Assembly: GCA_949373145.1 (NCBI GenBank)
Contig: CASICI010000014.1
Coordinates: forward strand, 57,187 to 121,186
Source: an uncultured Phycisphaerales bacterium
GTDB lineage: Bacteria; Planctomycetota; Phycisphaerae; Phycisphaerales; SM1A02
Length of the DNA: 64,000 bases
Direction of reading: 5' to 3'
The position numbers were made by a program, and so were the translations under genes. The notes under the pieces were generated by a model. That model worked only from the letters and a program-made list of their open reading frames with translations, did no database searches and had not been told where the DNA came from. Each line of letters opens with the position of its first letter. The first letter of the stretch is position 1. This document shows positions 8,591 through 17,891 of this stretch, piece after piece.

Positions 8591-10243
8591 ATGTACGTCG
8601 CCTTGCTTGCAAATCGTTACCTCACCAGCCGGATCATTCCATGGATCGCGGTTGCAGCTGTCGCATTGTGCGTCGCCCTGGTCGTGATCGTGGTGAGCGT
8701 CATGAGTGGTTTTCTCGACATGCTGAGAACATCCGGAAAGACCATGATGGGCGATGTCGTCATTCGCTATCCCATCAGCGGAATTCCGTACTACGAGGAC
8801 CTCCTCGAGGACCTTGAAGCACTTCCAGAGGTCGCGGCGGCCACCCCCACCATCGATACGTACGGCCTGATCGAGATGCCCTACGGCACGGGTGACGGCA
8901 ACAATCTGATCGAGCAGGTCCAGGTCTGGGGCATCGAACCGGAGAGCTTCAACCGAGTCAGCGAGTATGAAGACATTCTCTGGTGGCGCACGCCCACGGC
9001 GGAGGATGCCGAAGCACTGCCAGCCGACGACCTGCGCCTTGATCCCTCACGAGATCGAACCGAAGCCGCGATGCTCATGAAAGACCCCGGCACCGGGGAG
9101 CCTGGAATCGTGCTTGGCATGCACATCTCCGTCTTCAATGTACGACGGGCCGATGGCACGTATGGCTTTCAAGGCGGCAACCCGAGCTACTGGATGCCGG
9201 GCAAACAGGTCGAACTGACGCTGGTTCCGATCAAGGGTGGAAAACTCTCGATCGAACCGGAATCGAGAGCGTTCAGCATCGTCAACGAGTTCCAATCCGG
9301 TGTCTTTGAAATAGATGACAAAAGAGTTCTCATCTCGCTCGAGGAGGCACAGCAGATGCTGCGCCTGGGTTCAGGAACGCTCTACGATCAAAGTGGAAAG
9401 CTCGACCCCGAAACGGGCATGCCTCTGGCCATCGGCAAGAGTCCGGCCCGCGCGATCGCGATCTATGTGCGAGCCAATGATGGCTACACACCGGACCAAC
9501 TGAGGATCGCCGCCTCGAAGGCGTACGATCAATTCTGGTCCGACAGTACGGATCGCAAGGATCGCACGGTCAAGCCCCCGTTAGGAGTCTCGGTCATGAC
9601 CTGGGAACAGCAGCTGGCTTCGATCATCGCACCGGTCCAGAAGGAACGAGAGCTGATGAGAATCCTGTTCTCGATCGTGTACATCGTGTGCGCGGGACTC
9701 GTCCTGTCGATCTTCTGGGCGATCGTCTACGAAAAGACCAGGGACATCGGAATCCTCAGAGCCATCGGTGCCTCACGACCGGGCATCCTCGGCATCTTTC
9801 TGATCTACGGGCTTGTCATCGGTCTGCTTGGATCGATGGTCGGGGTCGGCCTTGGGTGGCTGGTGGTCACCAACATCAATGCCATCCACGACGCTCTGGG
9901 CGAACCCGCACCGATGTGGATGACGATCAGCGCGTTCTCGATCTCGGCCGTGCTTCTTGGATTTTCAGTTCATGCCGCGCTCAAGGGCTCGATCCTTCGC
10001 TGGCTCCTCGGGGTCATCGGATTCCTGATCATCGGAGTGGTCGGTGCAGGCCTCGCCCTGCACCAAGGATTCCTACTGTGGGACCCGAGCGTGTACTACT
10101 TCAATGAGGTCCCCAGCAAGATGGACTGGTTCACGGCCTTTCTCACCATGGGTGGTGCCGTTCTCTTCAGTGTCATCGGCGCTGCCATTCCCGCGGCGAG
10201 AGCGGCGGATACCGACCCTGTGAAAGCCCTTCGATACGAATGA
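8591..10243 (+). CDS. LolC/LolE-type ABC transporter permease with an extra membrane pair
   Basis: A 550-residue FtsX/LolC family permease. ATG 8591 (MYVALLANRYLTSR, typical LolC start) is preferred to TTG 8579. It has an N-terminal helix, a long periplasmic MacB-like domain (about residues 45-350), then the FtsX core: RILFSIVYIVCAGLVLSIFW, the coupling-helix region EKTRDIGILRAIGASR, and the next helix ending VVTNINAI near residue 432. Known LolC-like proteins normally continue to the DPSVYYFNEVP loop at about this point. Here roughly 60 residues with two further hydrophobic stretches (about residues 433-490) intervene before it. It overlaps the ATPase by ATGA. The likely role is extraction of lipoproteins from the inner membrane. 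Confidence 0.85.
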   Translation: MYVALLANRYLTSRIIPWIAVAAVALCVALVVIVVSVMSGFLDMLRTSGKTMMGDVVIRYPISGIPYYEDLLEDLEALPEVAAATPTIDTYGLIEMPYGTGDGNNLIEQVQVWGIEPESFNRVSEYEDILWWRTPTAEDAEALPADDLRLDPSRDRTEAAMLMKDPGTGEPGIVLGMHISVFNVRRADGTYGFQGGNPSYWMPGKQVELTLVPIKGGKLSIEPESRAFSIVNEFQSGVFEIDDKRVLISLEEAQQMLRLGSGTLYDQSGKLDPETGMPLAIGKSPARAIAIYVRANDGYTPDQLRIAASKAYDQFWSDSTDRKDRTVKPPLGVSVMTWEQQLASIIAPVQKERELMRILFSIVYIVCAGLVLSIFWAIVYEKTRDIGILRAIGASRPGILGIFLIYGLVIGLLGSMVGVGLGWLVVTNINAIHDALGEPAPMWMTISAFSISAVLLGFSVHAALKGSILRWLLGVIGFLIIGVVGAGLALHQGFLLWDPSVYYFNEVPSKMDWFTAFLTMGGAVLFSVIGAAIPAARAADTDPVKALRYE

Positions 10244-11226
10244 ACGACCTGACACCAAACAGCGAAACTCCCATTCTCGAGGGCGAAGACCTCAGAAAGA
10301 CCTATCGCCTCGGTCGGGTCAAGGTCCCCGTGCTCCACGGTGCGTCAGTGAGCATTCAGGAAGGTGAATGGGTCGCCATTCTGGGCGCGAGTGGTTCGGG
10401 CAAGAGCACCCTGCTGCACCTTCTTGCCGGTCTCGACAAGCCTGATCTCGATTCGGGAGACATTCGATACCGAGGTTCGAAGGTCGAACTCCAGAACGGC
10501 GGCGAGACCAACCACTATCGCAACAGAACCATCGGATTCGTGTTTCAGTTCTACCACCTCCTTCCAGAGCTGGATGTCCTCGAAAACGGGATGCTTGCGA
10601 ACCTCGTCCCTCGAGGCAGGAAGTCAGGCATTCTGATTCTGGTGATGGCGCTCATCGGTGCCGTCATCGGAGCATGGCTGGGCCTGCTGGCTGCAGGCGA
10701 CTGGGGCCTGCTGCCGTTGGAGGAACGCACTCCGATACGAAGCATCGTGCTTTCCGGAGCCTGTGCCGTCATTGGTTCGGGCACGATGATCGTTCTGATC
10801 CAGATGGTCCAGGCCGTCATCCTCAGAACACGCATGCGTTCCGGGGAAGCCGCCGATGTGGCCCGCTCGACTCTGGGCGACTTCGGACTCGGTCAGAGAT
10901 ATCGTCACCGCCCTCGCGAGCTCTCCGGCGGTGAACGTCAACGCGTCGCGATCGGGCGTGCCCTCGGAAGCGACCCGGATCTGTTGCTGGCCGATGAACC
11001 GACCGGCAACCTGGACGAACGGACCGGCACCGAGATTCTGGAACTGCTCAAGAAGAAGCATGAAAAGGGATTGACGATCGTGATGGTCACCCATGACCCC
11101 AAGGTCGCCGAATACGCCAACAGAGTGGTACGTCTGAAGAACGGCCGGGTCGTCTCGGACTCCGTGCAGAACTCAGTCGTTGGTGAGATGCCATCTTTGG
11201 ACGAAGGCCACGAGACGTTCAGCTGA
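10240..11226 (+). CDS. LolD-type ABC transporter ATPase with an internal transmembrane insertion
   Basis: A 328-residue ATPase, about 95 residues longer than usual LolD. It has Walker [10 protein letters not shown] (49-57), Q-loop [12 protein letters not shown] (Gln103), signature [10 protein letters not shown] (from 228), Walker [14 protein letters not shown] and the switch His285 in VTHD. All catalytic motifs are intact. Between the helical-subdomain start (residue 127, LVPRGR) and the normal continuation ([15 protein letters not shown], from 207) lie about 75 extra residues with two hydrophobic helices ([20 protein letters not shown] and [20 protein letters not shown]). The LolCDE function is assigned by similarity and the paired permease. 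The 3' end overlaps the convergent peptidase gene by 54 bases. Confidence 0.88.
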   Translation: MNDLTPNSETPILEGEDLRKTYRLGRVKVPVLHGASVSIQEGEWVAILGASGSGKSTLLHLLAGLDKPDLDSGDIRYRGSKVELQNGGETNHYRNRTIGFVFQFYHLLPELDVLENGMLANLVPRGRKSGILILVMALIGAVIGAWLGLLAAGDWGLLPLEERTPIRSIVLSGACAVIGSGTMIVLIQMVQAVILRTRMRSGEAADVARSTLGDFGLGQRYRHRPRELSGGERQRVAIGRALGSDPDLLLADEPTGNLDERTGTEILELLKKKHEKGLTIVMVTHDPKVAEYANRVVRLKNGRVVSDSVQNSVVGEMPSLDEGHETFS

Positions 11227-12531
11227 CACGCCGTATTCGTCCTCGAGAGCCTGCTTCCAATCCTTGCCGGCCTTGACCGCCCGCACCCAGTCCGCGAAAC
11301 CGCTCGGGTTTTCGGTGATCATCATGGTGCACAGCAGATAGCCCACCGCGTAACCAACCGCCTGCTCGCCGGGCCAGCTGCCGTCTTCGTAGCTCATCTC
11401 GACGACGGCGGAGACGTCACCGTTGTTGCGGATGTAGTGAAGTCCCTGTGGGCGCCGGTTCGAATCGACCGGCGAACCTTGAAACGAGCGACCCGCGACA
11501 TATTCCGCGAACCCTTCGTCCGCCCAGGTCGGAAGCCGGACAGGAGAAATGAATCGATGCATGATTCCGTGGACGGTCTCGTGAACGAGCGTGGAAGCGA
11601 ATTGAAGATCGTCTTCCGCTCGAAAGGTGTTCACGAAGACCTTGGGCCCTCGTTGATGACACAAGCCGATGACACCAGGCGCGACCATGTTCTTGAATGC
11701 CTGGGCCTCGATCAACCGAAACTCATCCGAGGTGCGACAGATGAAGATCGACGCCTTGCCCCAGAAGAGATTCAAACCGTTTGGAATCCCGAGAAGTTCG
11801 GCGACCTTTCCATACATGGCGTCGAGTTGACGAACAAGGGATGCCGTCTGCCTTGGAGCCAGTGCGGAATACACGAGGAAGTACCTGGTCTCGACCGGCT
11901 GAGCATTTTCAAAGCCGGCCTCCTCGAGCAATGCCTGGCTTTCCTTGCGCATCACGGCCACGGCTTCTGCCTGCTGGGCATCATCGAGAATGGGCCATGG
12001 CCTGGCGGTCGCGGTGACACCATCGGGAAGGCCTTCGCGAAGTTTCCTGGCGGCTTCGATTCGGGCAGCCTCCTCACGCAGTCGATCGACCTCGAGTGCC
12101 CGGGAGCGAGCGGCGTCGATCGCGGCTTCGAGCGAGGGGTCACGACGCAGCGCCTGGACGAAAGAGGCCTCGGAATCCTTGTCACCGCGAGGATCATCAC
12201 GTTGAAGCTGAAGCTCTCCGAGGGCCAGCCAATCGGCTCCGGAAGCTCGATCCATAAACTTTTGAAAAGTCCTTTTCAGGGAGAGATACTCAAGAGCATT
12301 CCAGTCATGGGTTCCGAAAGAACCATGGATACCGACGCTATCCCACTTCTCAACAAGAACTTGCGAGACGCCGCCATCATCAAGAAGTCGAATGGCGATA
12401 CGAATTCCAGGCGAAGCGGTGCCGTCCTGAGCGCACACCTGATTCGTCGGAAAAAAAACGGCAAGAACTGCCGCAAAGATTGGGATCTGAGCGATCAGAA
12501 GCGGTTTCAGCGGAGTACAGATGAGGTGCAT
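11173..12531 (-). CDS. Secreted HExxH metallopeptidase-like protein
   Basis: A 452-residue protein with a signal peptide ([20 protein letters not shown] up to about VCA). A helical/TPR-like middle with charged coiled segments (about residues 150-200) is followed by a C-terminal gluzincin-type domain. HETVH sits at residues 317-321 and a third-ligand candidate Glu in [10 protein letters not shown] about 20 residues later. This arrangement matches planctomycete secreted DUF1570/peptidase-MA-like proteins; the substrate is unknown. The open frame continues upstream to 13734, but that part is only antisense to clpC, so the start at 12531 with its signal peptide is chosen. The last 54 bases overlap the ATPase gene on the other strand. 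Confidence 0.75.
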   Translation of the reverse strand: MHLICTPLKPLLIAQIPIFAAVLAVFFPTNQVCAQDGTASPGIRIAIRLLDDGGVSQVLVEKWDSVGIHGSFGTHDWNALEYLSLKRTFQKFMDRASGADWLALGELQLQRDDPRGDKDSEASFVQALRRDPSLEAAIDAARSRALEVDRLREEAARIEAARKLREGLPDGVTATARPWPILDDAQQAEAVAVMRKESQALLEEAGFENAQPVETRYFLVYSALAPRQTASLVRQLDAMYGKVAELLGIPNGLNLFWGKASIFICRTSDEFRLIEAQAFKNMVAPGVIGLCHQRGPKVFVNTFRAEDDLQFASTLVHETVHGIMHRFISPVRLPTWADEGFAEYVAGRSFQGSPVDSNRRPQGLHYIRNNGDVSAVVEMSYEDGSWPGEQAVGYAVGYLLCTMMITENPSGFADWVRAVKAGKDWKQALEDEYGVSAERLVAFVQRWHLTND

Positions 12532-12711
12532 CGAAGTACTGTACGCAAAACAGGGTGAGGAATACTCACTTTGAAAGTGAATACGAACGTCATTCGACCC
12601 GAAAATGAATGAGACCTTGCGAGTTGAACCAGTGGCACTCGGGTAGAATGACCGGCCCGCAAGGAAGAACGCCCCGAGTACAGGGGCACCATTTGCCAGG
12701 AGGATCGCGGC

Positions 12712-15245
12712 ATGTTTGAACGTCTGACGGATAGAGCTCGCAAAGTGATGGCACTCGCCAATCAGGAAGCGCAACGGTTCAACCACGAATACATCGGTAC
12801 GGAGCACATCCTGCTCGGTCTGGTGAAGGAAGGTTCGGGAGTCGGGGCGAACGTCCTGAAGAATCTCGACATCGACCTTCGCAAGGTCAGGCTCGAGGTG
12901 GAGAAGCTCGTCAAGAGTGGCCCGGAAATGGTCACGATGGGCAAGCTTCCCCAGACACCCCGTGCGAAGAAGGTCATCGAGTACGCGATCGAGGAAGCAC
13001 GCAACCTCAACCACAACTACGTTGGTACGGAGCACCTGCTGCTCGGTCTGCTGCGAGAGCACGACGGAGTCGCAGCCCAGGTTCTGTTGAATCTCGGACT
13101 CAAGCTGGAAGAGGTTCGCGAAGAGGTCCTCAACCTCCTTGGAGCCGGCGTCGATCAGGAAGAGACCGAAGATGGTGGTGACTCCCCCATCGGTGGCGGT
13201 GAATCCGCTCAGGCCGCACCACGTCGCGGCAAGAGCAAGACACCTGCTCTCGACAGTTTCGGCCGTGATCTCACCGAGCTCGCCAAGAGCGATGAACTGG
13301 ATCCCGTGATCGGGCGCTCCGAGGAGATCGAACGAGTCATCCAGATCCTCTGCCGCCGAACCAAGAACAACCCGGTCCTCCTCGGCGAAGCCGGTGTGGG
13401 CAAGACGGCCATCGTCGAAGGGCCTCGCACAATCCATCATCGCCCAGGAAGTCCCCGACCTCCTGTTCGACAAGCGACTCGTCGTCCTCGACCTCGCCAT
13501 GATGGTCGCCGGTACCAAGTACCGCGGCCAGTTCGAGGAACGCATCAAGGCGGTCATGAACGAGGTGCGACGCGCCAAGAACGTGATCCTGTTCATCGAT
13601 GAACTCCACACCCTGGTTGGAGCCGGTGGCGCGGAAGGTGCGATCGATGCCTCGAACGTCCTGAAGCCGGCACTCTCCCGTGGTGAGATCCAGTGCATCG
13701 GGGCGACGACCTTCGATGAGTACCGCAAGTACATCGAGAAGGATGCCGCCCTGGAACGACGGTTCCAGTCGATCGCGGTCGAACCTCCGAACGACGATCA
13801 GACCATCGATGATCCTCAAGGGCATTCGCGAGAAGTACGCGTCTCACCACAGAGTCGAGATCACGGACGCAGCCCTCAGGCCGGCCGTCGAGTTCTCCGA
13901 ACCGATACATCTCCTCGCGAGTCCAGCCCGACAAGTCGATCGACGTCATCGACGAGGCCGGTCGCGCGCTCCGACTCAAGAGCATGACCAAGCCCCCGGA
14001 CCTCGCCGAACTCGAGGAGAAGATCGAAAGACTCTCGCATCGACAAGGACGAAGCCGTCAAGAACGCCGATTACGAGAAGGCTGCAGCCTCGAGACAGCG
14101 CCGAGAAAGCTCCGCAAGGAGAAGGAACGACGTCCAGCAGGAGTGGCGTGAACGATGAACGAGACCGTCGGCACCGTCGACGAGGAGTGATCGCGGAAGT
14201 CGTGTCCAAGATGACCGGTGTCCCGCTCACGCGCCTCGACAAGGACGAGTCCGAACGACTCCTCGCTCGAGGACGAACTGCACAAGACGTGGTCAGCCAG
14301 GACGCGCGGTCAAGTCCGTCGCGCGTGCGATCCGCAAGGCTCGTTCCGGCCTCAAGGATCCCGAGCGACCGATGGGTGCTTCATCTTCGTCGGCCCCTCC
14401 GGCGTCGGCAAGACCCTCCTCGCCAAGGCTCTCGCCGAGTTCATGTTCGGTGACGAAGATGCCCTCGTGCTACCTCGACATGTCCGAGTACATGGAGAAG
14501 CACAACGTGTCGCGCCTGGTCGGCGCCCCTCCCGGGTACGTCGGCTACGAGGAAGGCGGTCAGCTGACCGAGCGGATTCGACGCCGCCCTACGCGGTGGT
14601 TCTGCTCGACGAAGTCGAGAAGGCGCACCCCGACGTCTTCAACATGCTCCTCCAGATCATGGAAGAGGGCCGACTGACCGATTCGCTTCGGCCGCCAGGT
14701 CGACTTCAAGAACGTGATCCTGATCATGACCAGCAACCTCGGTGCGGACATCATCAAGGGCGGCTCATCGTTCGGCTTCGCCAAGCAGGTCGGATACCCC
14801 GGACTACGAGAAGATCAAGAAGGCCCTGAATGGAGAGGTCGAGAAGTTCTTCCGACCCGAGTTCATCAACCGTCTGGACGAGACGATCGTCTTCCAGCCT
14901 CTGGTCAAGAATGATCTGAACCACATCATCGAGTTCGAACTTGGCAAGCTCCGAGAGCGCCTTGCGGTCGAAGGAGATGGACACTGGAGATCGATCAGCC
15001 TGCCAAGGACTTCCTCATCGACAAGGGATACAACCCCGACTTCGGTGCCCGTCCCTTGCGACGAGCCCTGGCTCGATTACATCGAGGATCCTCTCGCGGA
15101 AGCACTGCTCTCAGGTGAATTCTCCGCGAATCAGATCATCGATGTGACAAGAAAGGGAGAGGACGACCACCTCTACTTCACGTCGAGCGACATGCCTCAG
15201 GAAGAACCTGAAGCCAAGGATGAACCCGAGGCAACCACGGCCTGA
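12712..15245 (+). CDS. clpC: ClpC-type AAA+ unfoldase (frame-disrupted in this sequence)
   Basis: Full-length ClpC spread over three frames. AGGAGG at 12698-12703 sits eight bases before the ATG. The N-domain double repeat ([36 protein letters not shown]) leads to Walker [16 protein letters not shown]. After that I count at least twelve single-base breaks, e.g. near 13420, 13812, 13895, 14033, 14467, 14584, 14802 and 15079. Correcting each restores conserved ClpC text: [19 protein letters not shown], the UVR-like middle domain, [54 protein letters not shown] and [13 protein letters not shown]. The enzyme unfolds proteins for ClpP; with McsA/McsB at 30 kb it may recognise phospho-arginine substrates. 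A terminator follows at 15271. Confidence 0.92.
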
Positions 15246-15270
15246 CCGCAGGCGCATCAAGCGAATCTCA

Positions 15271-15302
15271 GGGCGTGTCCGATCTCGGACACGCCCTTTT
15301 TT
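15271..15302 (+). terminator. Rho-independent terminator of clpC
   Basis: A perfect 12-bp inverted repeat (GGGCGTGTCCGA, two-base loop, TCGGACACGCCC) ends at 15296 and runs directly into six T residues. It lies 25 bases after the clpC stop and before the convergent lipoprotein gene. Confidence 0.93.
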
Positions 15303-15356
15303 CGTGACACCGGTCGTTGAGTTCGATGGTTTTCTGGTGACGCAGATCCGAGATGC

Positions 15357-15980
15357 TCAGCGCACCATCAGCCACTTGAGTCCGTCGGACTCCTTCACCA
15401 CATCGAACTCGGTGAACTTGAATTGTGAACCGAGACTCGGGTGGAGACGGATTCGAAAGGCGTTGCTTCCGATCGACTCCTGAACGACGTCCGAACTGTA
15501 GAAACCGAAGCCCATGCGATTGAACATCTCCATGAGATCCCCACGATTCTGCTCGCAGAATCCAGCGAAGGACGTGTAGTCCTGACCTGACTTGAGATAG
15601 ACGGAGCGAGTCTCAGCGGCCAGCAGTTGATCCCAGAGAAGTTCGTATTCTCGCTGCCGGATGCACTGCTTCGCGTGAGCAAGCACGTGCTCGGGAGCGA
15701 ATGCCCGAAGGGTCACGGCACCATCGGCGGTCCTCTCACGTATTTCGATTCGCTCCGCCCCGGCAAGAGACTCCTTGGATGCTTCACTGCGGCCGGGGCG
15801 TTTCTCACTGAACTTCATCACGGTACCGTCTTCCAGAACGACCTCCGAGGGAAGTTCCTGATCCGAGGCACGCTGATAGAACGCCGGCCGCTGTCGATGC
15901 TCGATCCGATAGGGCTCACAGCCAGCGTGGAAGAGCCCACACAGAACGGCTGCGAGAAGTGTCGGAACCTGGATTCTCAT
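15357..15980 (-). CDS. Hypothetical lipoprotein
   Basis: A 207-residue protein with a lipoprotein signal peptide (MRIQVPTLLAAVLCGLFHAGC, lipobox HAGC at about residue 21). I do not recognise the mature domain. It has a charged, mixed alpha/beta character, with AFAPEHVLAHAKQCIRQREYELLWDQLL followed by a stretch ending EFDVVKESDGLKWLMVR, which resembles accessory lipoproteins with an NTF2-like fold, but this is weak. It overlaps the stop of the TolB-like propeller gene by four bases (15977-15980), so the two are translationally coupled and may act together in the periplasm. Confidence 0.7.
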   Translation of the reverse strand: MRIQVPTLLAAVLCGLFHAGCEPYRIEHRQRPAFYQRASDQELPSEVVLEDGTVMKFSEKRPGRSEASKESLAGAERIEIRERTADGAVTLRAFAPEHVLAHAKQCIRQREYELLWDQLLAAETRSVYLKSGQDYTSFAGFCEQNRGDLMEMFNRMGFGFYSSDVVQESIGSNAFRIRLHPSLGSQFKFTEFDVVKESDGLKWLMVR

Positions 15981-17128
15981 CGCTCGTTCGAACGTTCTGA
16001 TTGAGTCCGAAGATCGAGGGTGAAAGGGGCGATCCACAGCTGACTGGTTCCGGAAGGATCCTGCTGCGACGTCCACATCATGTAACGCCCCTTCGAGTCG
16101 AATGCGGGAAGAACGTCAGCACCTTCGAATGAAGTGATTCTCCTGAGCGCGGTGCCATACCGCTCACGGGGAGGTTCGGCGTCATGCTCGCTCATGGCAT
16201 CGACGATGAAGACCTCGTAGTTGCGGTGCCCCATCTGACTGGTCGCGTAGACGAGATGTCGCCCATCGGGATGCCAGAAGGGTGCCCAGTTCACGTGGCG
16301 ATTGTCCGTGACCTGGTGCTCTCTTTCGACTCCAATGATGTCACCATCCTCGTTGAAGAGAAGATCGGCGACGAAGAGCTGCAGATAGTTGTTGTTGTGT
16401 CGATCGGATCGATAGCAGATCCTCTTGCCATCGGGAGAGAAGAACGGACCACCGTCATAGCCCGGAGCGGTGATGAGCGGCACGTCCGTCCCGGTCTTCA
16501 GATCGCGGACGAAGAGATCGCCCTGACCGGTGGAAAGCGTGCAGTACAGGAGATAGCGACCATCGGGAGAGATCGAGCACTCAGCCACGTATGACGTTCC
16601 ATCACCGGCGACGACCTCGAGATTCTCCGGGGTCGGTTCACCTTTGCGAAGGTCGAACTTCACGACTCGCATCTGGGGAGGAAACATCCACTTGTACCGG
16701 CCGCTTCTTTGATATCCGGGAGCATCCGTCTCCTCCCGGGGAGGCTCCACCGTCGAGGCGAACCAGATCAGGTTGGGATCCTGAGGATCGAACCAGCCAC
16801 AGGTGTTGGCGGATCCGGGTGGTGAGACCCGCCGAACGTCGCGCAACTCGGGGCGACCGTCGGTGAATGCCAGTTCACCCAGATACATTCCGTAGAATTC
16901 ATCGGCGACCTCGCCTTCACCGACCTGCTCGACGGCTTGAAAGATCACTCTGGTACCGTCAGGAGAGAAGTACGCCTCCCCTGCCTTGGCGAAGCGATCG
17001 CTGGTGGTCAACTGAAAGCATTCACCCAGAAAGGCATCTTCCGCGGAAACGGAGCCGAGCGCACCTGGGAGCGTGAACAGGGCACATAGGAACACGCAAG
17101 TGAAGTTTCGATGGAAACCGATCGACAT
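15977..17128 (-). CDS. TolB-like WD40/PD40 beta-propeller exported protein
   Basis: A 383-residue protein with a signal peptide (cleavage likely after GSVSA at about residue 29) and repeated PD40 motifs: AYFSPDGTRVIFQ, CSISPDGRYLLYC, PFFSPDGKRICYRS, PFWHPDGRHLVYATS. These define a six-bladed TolB-like propeller. Such proteins usually mediate periplasmic protein contacts, sometimes with peptidase domains, which are absent here. It is the first gene of a two-gene unit with the lipoprotein at 15357. Confidence 0.82.
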   Translation of the reverse strand: MSIGFHRNFTCVFLCALFTLPGALGSVSAEDAFLGECFQLTTSDRFAKAGEAYFSPDGTRVIFQAVEQVGEGEVADEFYGMYLGELAFTDGRPELRDVRRVSPPGSANTCGWFDPQDPNLIWFASTVEPPREETDAPGYQRSGRYKWMFPPQMRVVKFDLRKGEPTPENLEVVAGDGTSYVAECSISPDGRYLLYCTLSTGQGDLFVRDLKTGTDVPLITAPGYDGGPFFSPDGKRICYRSDRHNNNYLQLFVADLLFNEDGDIIGVEREHQVTDNRHVNWAPFWHPDGRHLVYATSQMGHRNYEVFIVDAMSEHDAEPPRERYGTALRRITSFEGADVLPAFDSKGRYMMWTSQQDPSGTSQLWIAPFTLDLRTQSERSNER

Positions 17129-17184
17129 GTTTCGACTCCGGGAGGGTCATGTAAGTCAAACATTCTATACCCTGCAGGTCTCAC

Positions 17185-17829
17185 ATGAAGACGATTCCAA
17201 CCATCTTGATGCAGGATGACCACATCGTGGTCTTCGACAAACCCTCGGGACTCCTCTCCGTACCCGGGATCGGACCCGAAAAAGCCGATTGTCTCGTCTC
17301 GAGAGCTCAGACGGTGCTTCCAGATGCCCGAATCGTGCATCGACTCGACCGTGACACCTCTGGAGTGATTCTTCTGGCAAGAGATGCTGACACGCACCGC
17401 GAATTGTCACGTCAATTTCACGACAGGGAGATCGAAAAGACCTACGTGGCGATGGTTGCCGGTCATGTCCTCGGCGAAGACGGGGTGGTCGATGCCGCCC
17501 TCCGCAAGGACATGGACAATCCACCCAGACATCTGGTGGATCCGATTCAGGGAAAATCGGCGAGTACCAACTGGGCGGTACGAGGCAGGGCCTCCGAACC
17601 GGATCGGACGCTTCTTCGCTTCGAACCTCATACGGGAAGAACGCACCAACTCAGAATCCATGCATGCGTCCTTGGACATCCGATCATTGGAGATGATCTC
17701 TACGCGCCGCAGGACATCGTCTCACTGGGAGACAGACTCATGCTGCATGCCAGTGAGTTGACGTTCACACACCCTGCCACACCGGCACTGAGGATCACGG
17801 TGAAGGCGCCTGAACCCTTCAGCCTCTGA
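17185..17829 (+). CDS. RluA-family pseudouridine synthase
   Basis: A 214-residue catalytic domain without an S4 domain. It carries the RluA signature HRLDRDTSG at residues 52-60 with catalytic Asp55, EKTYVAMVAG, and the C-terminal RTHQLRIH motif followed by HPIIGDDLYAP. Members isomerise uridines in 23S rRNA or tRNA; the short, S4-free form resembles RluA itself or TruC, and the target cannot be fixed from sequence alone. It is divergent from the propeller gene. Confidence 0.9.
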   Translation: MKTIPTILMQDDHIVVFDKPSGLLSVPGIGPEKADCLVSRAQTVLPDARIVHRLDRDTSGVILLARDADTHRELSRQFHDREIEKTYVAMVAGHVLGEDGVVDAALRKDMDNPPRHLVDPIQGKSASTNWAVRGRASEPDRTLLRFEPHTGRTHQLRIHACVLGHPIIGDDLYAPQDIVSLGDRLMLHASELTFTHPATPALRITVKAPEPFSL

Positions 17830-17891
17830 ACGACCCGCAGGAAGAGCGCCTCACGGAGTTCGTTTAGGCAGAAGATTGAAACGGCTTCGCT

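Noticed and set aside
12532..13734. N-terminal half of the 853-codon minus-strand frame ending at 11173
   Set aside because: It is antisense to clpC and its translation is low-complexity (Ser/Arg/Leu-rich); the recognisable peptidase with signal peptide starts at 12531.
13415..15085. clpC as a true pseudogene
   Set aside because: The breaks are almost all single-base indels, intervening protein text is conserved, and a terminator follows the last codon; error is favoured.
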